From positions 186,001 through 250,000 of the forward strand of contig NZ_CP077800.1 of the NCBI RefSeq assembly GCF_019112525.1: a stretch of DNA of 64,000 nucleotides. Reading direction: 5' to 3'. This document shows, piece after piece, positions 8,184 to 14,874 of the stretch (position 1 is the first letter of the stretch; each line of letters starts with the position of its first letter). The notes beneath the pieces are model-generated. The model did no database searches. It worked only from the letters and a program-made list of their open reading frames with translations, and had not been told where the DNA came from. The DNA is from Modestobacter sp. L9-4. Lineage in GTDB: Bacteria; Actinomycetota; Actinomycetes; Mycobacteriales; Geodermatophilaceae. The translations under genes and the position numbers were made by a program.

Positions 8184-9553
8184 ACGGCGCCAGCCTCGAC
8201 GAGGCGCTGCTGCCCGACGGGACCGACCGCCCGCACGCCGCCGCGGCACTGCAGGCGGTCCGCGGGTACGGCCCGACCGCCCTGGCCGCCGACGTCGCCC
8301 GGGCCGCGGCCGACCTGGGCCTGGAGCACGGCCCGGCCGGGGAGGCGCACGCCTTCACCGTCGACCCGGTGCCACGGGTGCTCGAGCGCACCGAGTGGGC
8401 CGCCGTCGCGGCCGGCGTCGACCAGCGGCTGCGGGCGCTGGAGGCGTTCGTCGCCGACGCCCACGGCCCGCGCGAGGCGGTCCGCGCCGGCGTCGTCCCG
8501 GCCGCGGTGCTGGACACCAACCGCTACCTGGCACCCGGGCTGCCCACCCCGAGGCGGTGGATCGGGATGGCCGGTCCCGACCTCGTCCGCGGCGCCGACG
8601 GGGAGTTCGTCGTCCTGGAGGACAACGTGCGGACGCCGTCGCTGCTGGCCTACTCCCTGGCCGCCCGTGACCTGGTGGCCCCGCGGCTGGGCGTGCAGCC
8701 CGGTCCGGTGCCGGTGCGCGAGGTCGCCGCCGAGGCGATGCGCCGGATGCTCGCCGACGCCACCGACGTCCCCGACCCGGTGGTGGCGGTGCTCGGCGAC
8801 GGGCCACGCAGCGCGGTGTCCTGGGAGATCGACCGCTTCGGGGAGCTGGTCGACGCCCCGGTCGTGCTGCCCGGCCAGCTCACCGTGCGGGGCGAGGACC
8901 TGCTTCTGCCCGACGGGCGCCGGGTGGACCTGCTGTGGCGGCGCACCAGCGAGGAGCGGCTGACCGACGACGACGGCCGGCCGAACGAGCTCGGTGAGCT
9001 GCTGCTGCCCGCCCTGCGTGCCGGCACGGTCACCGTGGTCAACGCCTTCGGCACCGGTGTCGCCGACGACAAGCGCACCTTCCCCTACGTCGAGGACCTG
9101 GTCCGCCACTTCCTGGGCGAGGAGCCGCTGCTGCGCTCCCAGCCCGCGTACGACCTCGGCGACCCCGCCACCTGCGCCGCCGTGCTGGACCGGCTGCCCG
9201 AGCTGGTGCTCAAGCCGCGGTCGGGCTCGGGCGGGTGGGGCATCCTCATCGGGCCGCGCGCCACCGCCGAGCAGCTCGAGCGCGCCCGCGCCGCCGTCCT
9301 GACCGCACCCGGTGAGTGGATCGCGCAGGAACCGGTCGCGCTGTCGACGCACCCCACGGTCGTCGACGGCGCGCTGGCACCCCGGCACGTCGACTACCGC
9401 CCCTACGCCTTCTGCACCGACGCCGGCACCGTCGTGCTGCCCGGTGGCCTCACCCGCTTCTCCCTGGCCGCCGGTGACCTGGTCGTCAACGCCTCCCAGG
9501 GCGGCGGCGCCAAGGACACCTGGGTCCCCGGACCCGGCACGAACGGAGGGTGA
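8180..9553 (+). CDS. circularly permuted ATP-grasp type 2 protein (DUF404/DUF407-like)
   Basis: A 457-aa protein starting at a GTG that overlaps the previous stop. It has the order typical of circularly permuted ATP-grasp proteins: FVVLEDNVRTPSLLAYSL near residue 150, then SAVSWEIDRF, VDLLWRRTSEERL, VVNAFGTGVADDKRTFPYVEDLVRHFL, and late LPELVLKPRSGSGGWGILIGP. In other bacteria this family sits with alpha-E (DUF403) and transglutaminase-like genes, which are absent here. It is instead coupled to a classical ATP-grasp enzyme and a small conserved protein. The likely chemistry is amide-bond formation, with unknown substrate. Confidence 0.82.
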   Translation: MNGASLDEALLPDGTDRPHAAAALQAVRGYGPTALAADVARAAADLGLEHGPAGEAHAFTVDPVPRVLERTEWAAVAAGVDQRLRALEAFVADAHGPREAVRAGVVPAAVLDTNRYLAPGLPTPRRWIGMAGPDLVRGADGEFVVLEDNVRTPSLLAYSLAARDLVAPRLGVQPGPVPVREVAAEAMRRMLADATDVPDPVVAVLGDGPRSAVSWEIDRFGELVDAPVVLPGQLTVRGEDLLLPDGRRVDLLWRRTSEERLTDDDGRPNELGELLLPALRAGTVTVVNAFGTGVADDKRTFPYVEDLVRHFLGEEPLLRSQPAYDLGDPATCAAVLDRLPELVLKPRSGSGGWGILIGPRATAEQLERARAAVLTAPGEWIAQEPVALSTHPTVVDGALAPRHVDYRPYAFCTDAGTVVLPGGLTRFSLAAGDLVVNASQGGGAKDTWVPGPGTNGG

Positions 9554-9556
9554 GCC

Positions 9557-9955
9557 GTGCTCTCCGTCGCCACGGCCCGCGCCCTGCACGAGGCGGGGCT
9601 GCAGTGGACCCCCGCCCGCGGTGACAGCTTCGTCGTCTCCGACCGGGGCATGGACGACGAGGTGTTCGTGCTGTCGGACATGACCGTCGAGGTGCACGAG
9701 TTCCCGGGCGGGCCGGTCATCGGCTTCAACGGCACCACCGAGTGGGCGCTGGACTCGGTCGAGAAGTCCGAGACGCTCTGGATCCCGGCCGAGCACCAGC
9801 TGCGCGAGCTCCTCGGCGACGCCTTCGCCGGGCTGGCCCCGACCGGCGACGGGTACCGGGTGACGCTGCGGGTCGACGGCGTGACCCGCGGGTTCAACGG
9901 GCCCGAACCGGCCGAGGCCTACGCCGCGGCGCTGCTGGACCTGCTCGCCGGCTGA
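9557..9955 (+). CDS. small conserved actinobacterial protein of ATP-grasp cluster
   Basis: A 132-aa soluble acidic protein from GTG 9557, three bases after the previous stop and preceded by GGAGG. Recognisable segments are ARALHEAGLQWTPARGDSFVV, VFVLSDMTVEV, FNGTTEWALDSV and WIPAEHQLRELLG. From memory, relatives in actinobacteria are often labelled pilus assembly protein CpaE; nothing here resembles the CpaE ATPase, so I regard that label as unsafe. It is clearly co-transcribed with the two ATP-grasp genes and could be a substrate-handling or accessory subunit (inference). Confidence 0.65.
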   Translation: MLSVATARALHEAGLQWTPARGDSFVVSDRGMDDEVFVLSDMTVEVHEFPGGPVIGFNGTTEWALDSVEKSETLWIPAEHQLRELLGDAFAGLAPTGDGYRVTLRVDGVTRGFNGPEPAEAYAAALLDLLAG

Positions 9956-9994
9956 GGGGCCCCGCGTGGACAGGCGGGCTGGTGCGGGCGGTCG

Positions 9995-10000
9995 TACGGT
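9995..10000 (+). promoter_or_regulatory. candidate -10 box for the sugar porter
   Basis: TACGGT matches the actinobacterial TANNNT -10 pattern. It lies 26 bases before a GGGGAGAG ribosome-binding site at 10027-10034. No convincing -35 hexamer was found at 16-18 bases. Confidence 0.4.
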
Positions 10001-10038
10001 GACCAGCGCAACAGTTCCATGATCACGGGGAGAGTCCG

Positions 10039-11472
10039 ATCACCGCGTCCGAGCACCGAGCGCCCAGTCCGTCCGGCACGTCCGGCAGCGACGACGGCGG
10101 TGGTCTGACCGGTCCGGTCGTCATCGTCGCCCTCGTGTCGGCGATCTCCGGCCTGCTCTACGGCTACGACACCGGCATCATCTCCGGCGCGCTGCTGCAG
10201 ATCAGCGACGAGTTCGGCATCGGCAGCGGCTGGGAGCAGGTGATCGCGGCCTCCATCCTGGCCGGTGCGGTCATCGGCGCCCTCGCGTGCAGCCGGCTCA
10301 GCCAGCGGCTCGGCCGCCGCAAGACGCTGCTGATCGTCGGCGTCGTGTTCGTCCTCGGGTCGGCGGGGGCCGCCCTGGCGCCGAACCCGGTACTGCTGTC
10401 CCTAGCCCGCGTGGTGCTCGGCTTCGCCGTCGGCGGGGCCACCCAGACCGCCCCGACCTACGTGGCGGAGCTGGCCCCCAGCAAGTACCGCGGGCGCCTG
10501 GTGCTGTTCTTCCAGATCGCCATCGGCGTCGGCATCCTCATCGCCACCATCATCGGGGCGAGCGAGAGCGTCGACTGGCGGATCTCCATCGGTGCGGCCA
10601 CCGTACCCAGCGCGCTGATGTTCCTGCTGATGCTGCGGCTGCCCGACAGCCCGCGCTGGCTGGTCAAGGCCGGCCGCGAGGACGAGGCCCGGCAGGCCCT
10701 CGAGCGGGTCCGCCCGAAGGGCAGTGACGTCTCCGGCGAGCTGCACGACATCAACGAGCTGGTCGAGGCGGAGACGAGCGCGAGCACCAGCGGCTGGCGC
10801 GGCCTGCGCGAGCGCTGGGTGCGGCCGGCCCTGATCGTCGGGTGCGGGCTGGCGGTCTTCACCCAGCTGTCGGGCATCGAGATGATCGTCTACTACTCCC
10901 CGACGATCCTCACCGACAACGGCTTCTCCAACACCGTGGCGCTGCGGGTGTCGGTCGGTCTCGGCGCCACCTACCTCATCACCCAGCTGATCGGGCTGGC
11001 GATCATCGACCGCGTCGGCCGGCGGCGGCTGACGCTGCTCACCCTCCCGGGGGCGGCGCTGTCGCTCATCGTGCTGGGCACCTTCTTCGTCACCGACCAC
11101 GCCGGCAAGGCGCAGGTGCCCTACATCATCGCCACGCTCATCGCCTTCATGGCCTTCACCGCCGGCGGCATCCAGCTGATGGGCTGGCTCACCGGCTCGG
11201 AGATCTACCCACTGGCCACCCGCGAGGCGGGAGCTGCCGCCCAGTCGGCGTCGCTGTGGGGCACCAACCTGCTCATCACCCTGTCGCTGCTGACCATCAT
11301 CGACACGATCGGCACCGGCCAGACCTTCTGGCTCTACGCCGCGTTCAACGTCGCCGGGTTCGTCTTCCTTTACCGGAAGATGCCCGAGCTCACCGGCCGC
11401 AGCCTGGAGCAGATCGAGAACCGGCTGTCGAAGGGCAAGTTCACCCCGGCGGACTTCGCCGGCACGCGCTGA
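10039..11472 (+). CDS. sugar porter family MFS transporter with non-canonical start
   Basis: A 12-helix sugar/H+ symporter with LLYGYDTGIISGALL in helix 1, RLGRRKTL between helices 2 and 3, PDSPRWL before the central loop and PELTGRSLEQIE after helix 12. The first ATG/GTG/TTG in frame is GTG 10135, which falls inside helix 1. The frame is open back to a stop at 10000, and a strong site GGGGAGAG (10027-10034) sits 4 bases before an ATC at 10039. That start gives a normal 477-aa protein with a Ser/Gly-rich cytoplasmic leader. CTG 10105 is an alternative. Function and family are firm; the start is not. Confidence 0.8.
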   Translation: MTASEHRAPSPSGTSGSDDGGGLTGPVVIVALVSAISGLLYGYDTGIISGALLQISDEFGIGSGWEQVIAASILAGAVIGALACSRLSQRLGRRKTLLIVGVVFVLGSAGAALAPNPVLLSLARVVLGFAVGGATQTAPTYVAELAPSKYRGRLVLFFQIAIGVGILIATIIGASESVDWRISIGAATVPSALMFLLMLRLPDSPRWLVKAGREDEARQALERVRPKGSDVSGELHDINELVEAETSASTSGWRGLRERWVRPALIVGCGLAVFTQLSGIEMIVYYSPTILTDNGFSNTVALRVSVGLGATYLITQLIGLAIIDRVGRRRLTLLTLPGAALSLIVLGTFFVTDHAGKAQVPYIIATLIAFMAFTAGGIQLMGWLTGSEIYPLATREAGAAAQSASLWGTNLLITLSLLTIIDTIGTGQTFWLYAAFNVAGFVFLYRKMPELTGRSLEQIENRLSKGKFTPADFAGTR

Positions 11473-11477
11473 CAGCT

Positions 11478-11513
11478 GGTCCTGTCCCGTCGGCTCCCCG
11501 ACGGGACAGGACC
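11478..11513. terminator. 16-bp hairpin after sugar porter
   Basis: Perfect 16-bp arms (left arm GGTCCTGTCCCGTCGG) with a 4-base loop CTCC, starting 5 bases after the stop codon. There is no T tract, as is common in actinobacteria. Confidence 0.75.
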
Positions 11514-11590
11514 GGCGCACGACCTCCGCGAGCAGGGGAACCCGCGCACCTCCGCCGTCCGTTCCTCCGCTGAGCCAGCAGGAGGTCCGT

Positions 11591-12163
11591 ATGGTCACCC
11601 GCCCCCACGACGTCCCGCGCGCCCGCGGCTGGCCGGGACGCGCCGCGGTGTGGCTGCTGGCCACCGGCTGGCTCGTCCTGCAGGGGCTGGCACGGGCCGG
11701 GCTCTGGCTGCTCGGCACCGTCGACGTAGGGACGTCGGCCGTGGCCCGCGGCGCCGGCCGGGCGCTGCGGGCGTTCGTACGGGCGCTGGGTCCGGCGGGC
11801 CGGACGCTGGTGCGGTTGCTGGCCCCGGTGCTGCGGGGGCCGCGCCGGGCCTGGGCCTGGCTGAACCGCCGGGTGCTCCTGGTCATGGTCCGGGGGCTGG
11901 GCCGGTCCGGGCGCTGGCTGGTGCGGCGTGCCCGCCCGGTCGTGGCCGTGGTCGGCAGGTGGGCCCGGCGGTGGCTGCTGCGGGCCCGGCCGTGGGTGCG
12001 CCGGCTCGAGGCGGCGACCGCGGCGGTCGGAGGGGCGGCCGCACGGCTGGGACGGTCACTGGCCCGGCTCTTCGCGCCGGCGCTGCGGCGGGCCGCCGCC
12101 CTGCGCCGCCGGGTCCGGTCGGCCTGGGCCCCGGTCGCCGCCCGGCTGCGCGCCCGCGGCTGA
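11591..12163 (+). CDS. Arg/Trp-rich basic protein of unknown function
   Basis: A 190-aa protein with ATG preceded by AGGAGG. It is extremely rich in Arg, Ala, Leu and Trp, with repeated patches such as GRSGRWLVRRARP and GRWARRWLLRARPWVRR. Residues 18-45 (VWLLATGWLVLQGLARAGLWLLG) could form one membrane helix or a paired amphipathic helix. No domain is recognised. The strong ribosome site and clean position between two hairpins favour a real gene. It could be a membrane-associated or nucleic-acid-binding protein (inference). Confidence 0.55.
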   Translation: MVTRPHDVPRARGWPGRAAVWLLATGWLVLQGLARAGLWLLGTVDVGTSAVARGAGRALRAFVRALGPAGRTLVRLLAPVLRGPRRAWAWLNRRVLLVMVRGLGRSGRWLVRRARPVVAVVGRWARRWLLRARPWVRRLEAATAAVGGAAARLGRSLARLFAPALRRAAALRRRVRSAWAPVAARLRARG

Positions 12164-12176
12164 CCGGGCCGCGGCA

Positions 12177-12205
12177 GGGCCGGGGCGTCGACCGCGCCCC
12201 GGCCC
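12177..12205. terminator. hairpin between convergent genes
   Basis: Perfect 11-bp arms GGGCCGGGGCG / CGCCCCGGCCC with a 7-base loop lie between the convergent stops at 12163 and 12221, suited to ending both transcripts. Confidence 0.65.
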
Positions 12206-12220
12206 CGGCCCTTCGTGCTG

Positions 12221-13744
12221 TCAGGCGGCGTGCTCGGCCAGGACGCCGGTCCGGTGCCGCTGCCGGAGCAGGTAGTAGGCGAGCCCGACCGCGGCGATGG
12301 CGCCGATGAAGACGAACGCGGCCCACTGCAGGTACCAGTGGTGCGGATCGGTGGCGTTGTAGACCTCGCTGCGCGGCCAGGCCAGGTTCAGCGCCATGCC
12401 CCCGCCCCACAGCACGGCCAGCACGTTGACCGGCAGGCCCCAGCGGCCCAGCGAGAAGTGCCGGGCGCCGTCCGCCGGGGCCGGCAGCGGCCACCGTCCG
12501 CGCAGCCGGGCGATGAGCATCGGCACGGTGACCAGCAGGTAGGCCACGTAGATCATGACCACCGCGATGCTGGTGACGGCGGTGAAGATCTGCGGCTGCC
12601 GGATGTTGACCACCAGGATCGCGATCGACAGCACCCCGATGAGCACGGCGGGCAGGACCGGGGTCCGGCGCTTCGGGTCCACCCGGGCGAGGCGGGCCGC
12701 GAAGGGCAGGTTGTTGTCCCGCGCCATCGCGAACATCATCCGGACCGTCGCGGTGTGCACCGCCAGGCAGCACACCGTGATGGCGATGGCGATGCAGAGC
12801 AGGAAGACCTTGCCCAGCCCGCCCCCGGCCGCCGACAGCAGCACGTACTGCAGCCCGCCGGTCGAGGAGGACAGCTGCGGGTCGCCGAGGTCCTGCACCG
12901 ACATCAGGCCGAACAGCAGGATGAGCCCGCCGAGGACGAACGAGGCGGTGATCGCCCGGATGATCGCCCGGGGTGCGGTGCGCCGGGCGTCGATCGTCTC
13001 CTCCCCCATGGAGCTGGCGGTGTCGAAGCCGTACATGACGTAGCCCGAGGCCAGCGCGGCGACCAGGAAGGCGCCCAGGTAGCCCAGCTGCTGCCCCTCG
13101 CCCCGGCCGGCGGTCTGGGTGAGGACCTCACCCGGTCCGCGGACGGCGTGCACCGCGAGGATGACGATGATCAGCACGGCGGCGACGAGCTCGATGAAGA
13201 CCCCGATGCTGTTGATCCGCGCCATCAGCTTCACCCCGAAGGCGTTGACCAGGGTCGTGAAGAGGATCAGCCCGCTGCCCAGCACGACGGCGTTGACGGC
13301 CACGTCGTAGGTGCCGGTGCCGTCGCCCACGACCTGGAAGCCGGACCACAGCTGCGGCAGGGTGATCTGGTAGGCCAGCACGGTCGCCGACAGGGTGACG
13401 ATCGAGGCCGTCAGCATCATCCAGCCGGCCATCCAGGCCGTCGTCCGGCTGCCCAGCCGCTTGGTCCAGTTGTAGAGCGAGCCGGCGATCGGGTAGCGCG
13501 CGGCCAGCTCGGCGAAGCACAGCGCCACCATCAGCTGGCCGATGAACACCGCCGGCCAGGACCAGACGTAGGACGGGCCGCCCGCGCCGTAACCGAAGTA
13601 GAAGAGCTGGAAGGTGCCGGTCAGGATCGAGATGTAGCTGACGCCGGCGGCGAAGCTGGCGAACCGGCCGATCCTGCGGTCCAGCTGCTGGGTGTAGCCG
13701 AAGTCGGTGAGCGAGGTGTCGTTCTGCTGGGTCGTGGAGTCCAC
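12221..13744 (-). CDS. APC family amino acid/amine permease
   Basis: A 507-aa permease with 12 predicted helices and GTG start behind GGAGG. The N-terminus is typical (DTSLTDFGYTQQLDRRIGRFASFAAGVSYISILTG), with helix 2 ending AELAARYPIAGSLYNWTKRLG and a conserved GYVMYGFDTASSMGEETIDARRTAPRAI stretch near the middle. This resembles the amino acid/choline (ACT/BAT1-like) branch, although the substrate cannot be proved from sequence. It is divergent from phosphatidylcholine synthase, which consumes choline, so choline or a related amine is a reasonable candidate (inference). Confidence 0.82.
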   Translation of the reverse strand: MDSTTQQNDTSLTDFGYTQQLDRRIGRFASFAAGVSYISILTGTFQLFYFGYGAGGPSYVWSWPAVFIGQLMVALCFAELAARYPIAGSLYNWTKRLGSRTTAWMAGWMMLTASIVTLSATVLAYQITLPQLWSGFQVVGDGTGTYDVAVNAVVLGSGLILFTTLVNAFGVKLMARINSIGVFIELVAAVLIIVILAVHAVRGPGEVLTQTAGRGEGQQLGYLGAFLVAALASGYVMYGFDTASSMGEETIDARRTAPRAIIRAITASFVLGGLILLFGLMSVQDLGDPQLSSSTGGLQYVLLSAAGGGLGKVFLLCIAIAITVCCLAVHTATVRMMFAMARDNNLPFAARLARVDPKRRTPVLPAVLIGVLSIAILVVNIRQPQIFTAVTSIAVVMIYVAYLLVTVPMLIARLRGRWPLPAPADGARHFSLGRWGLPVNVLAVLWGGGMALNLAWPRSEVYNATDPHHWYLQWAAFVFIGAIAAVGLAYYLLRQRHRTGVLAEHAA

Positions 13745-13962
13745 GGGCCCTCCTCGTCTCGGAGGTCGGAGGTCGATCGGGTCGCGTCACTGTGCCCTGT
13801 GCACGTGACGGTCGCGAGTCGCGGGGGTGCCGCCACCGGCGCGGACGACACGGCGGGACGGACGTCGAGCGGCCCGAGAGCCGCGGACGTGGAAAGGTCA
13901 TGGGAGCACGGCGCCCCCCGGGCTGCCGTCCCTCCCACTCCGCGACCACAGAGGGGCCCACC

Positions 13963-14697
13963 TTGCGCCGACGCCTGGCTGGCTGGGCGGTGCACGTCTA
14001 CACCGCGAGCGGTTCCGTGCTGGCCCTGCTCATCGTGCTGGCCGCCCTCGACGGCGAGGCGGTCACGGCCCTGTGGATCGGCCTGGCCGCCCTCGTCGTC
14101 GACGGCACCGACGGGATGCTCGCCCGCGCCGCCCGCGTCAAGGAGACGATCACCTGGTTCGACGGGGCCCGGCTCGACGACATCGTCGACTACCTGACCT
14201 ACGTCTTCGCCCCGGTCGTCCTGCTCTGGACGACGGGGGCGCTGCCCGACGGACTGCCGGGGTACGTGCTGGCCGCGCTGCCGCTGCTGGCGTCCTGCTA
14301 CCAGTTCTGCCGGACGGACGCCAAGACCGAGGAGCACGCCTTCCTCGGGTTCCCCAGCTACTGGAACGTCGTCGCCTTCTACGTGATCGTCCTGGACCTG
14401 GGCCGCGGCACCGTGGCCGCCGTCCTGGTGGTGTGCTCGGTGCTGGTCTTCGTGCCGGTCCACTACCTGTACCCGTCCCGGACCAGGACGCTGCGGACGC
14501 TGAGCCTGGCGCTCACCGCCGTCTGGATCGGCACCTACGCGGTGCTGCTGGTGCAGTACCCGGACGTCAACCCCGTGGTGGTCGCCGTGTCGCTGGGGTA
14601 CCTGGTGTTCTACGTGGCGGTCAGCGGGCACCTCACGCTCATGGCACGCCGCCGCCGTGCCGCCGGGACACCGGTGGCGGTGGACACCGCCTCCTGA
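13963..14697 (+). CDS. pcs: phosphatidylcholine synthase (CDP-alcohol phosphatidyltransferase family)
   Basis: A 244-aa membrane enzyme joining CDP-diacylglycerol and choline to give phosphatidylcholine. The CDP-alcohol motif is present as DGMLARAARVKETITWF then GARLDDIVDY: DGxxAR, then G-x3-D-x3-D, with the longer spacing seen in the Pcs subfamily. Pcs-like segments LASCYQFCRTDAKTEEHAFLGFPSYWNVVAFY and PVHYLYPSRTRTLR follow. About eight helices are predicted. I chose TTG 13963 because AGAGGGG lies 6 bases upstream and the product starts RRRLAGWAVHVYTASGS; ATG 13900 is an alternative with a poorly spaced site. Confidence 0.87.
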   Translation: MRRRLAGWAVHVYTASGSVLALLIVLAALDGEAVTALWIGLAALVVDGTDGMLARAARVKETITWFDGARLDDIVDYLTYVFAPVVLLWTTGALPDGLPGYVLAALPLLASCYQFCRTDAKTEEHAFLGFPSYWNVVAFYVIVLDLGRGTVAAVLVVCSVLVFVPVHYLYPSRTRTLRTLSLALTAVWIGTYAVLLVQYPDVNPVVVAVSLGYLVFYVAVSGHLTLMARRRRAAGTPVAVDTAS

Positions 14698-14861
14698 CCC
14701 GTCCCGACGGCAGCCGGCCCCGGGCCGCCCGCGACGTCGACCCGGTGGCCCCCGGCCGCGGACCCGGCCCGGGGCAGCGGGCACCCGGCCGTCGCCCGGC
14801 CCCGCCGTCACCGGCGGCCGGGCCGGGACCGCGGACCGCCCCACGGAGGGCGCCGCGACCC

Positions 14862-14867
14862 TAGGCT
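14862..14867 (+). promoter_or_regulatory. -10 box, probable leaderless start of SARP-ATPase gene
   Basis: TAGGCT ends 7 bases before the GTG at 14875 with no ribosome site between, the layout of an actinobacterial leaderless transcript. Confidence 0.5.
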
Positions 14868-14874
14868 GCCGCGG

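Noticed and set aside
9557-9955. Pilus assembly protein CpaE label for the small ATP-grasp-cluster protein
   Set aside because: No P-loop ATPase or receiver domain and no pilus genes nearby; size is far below CpaE.
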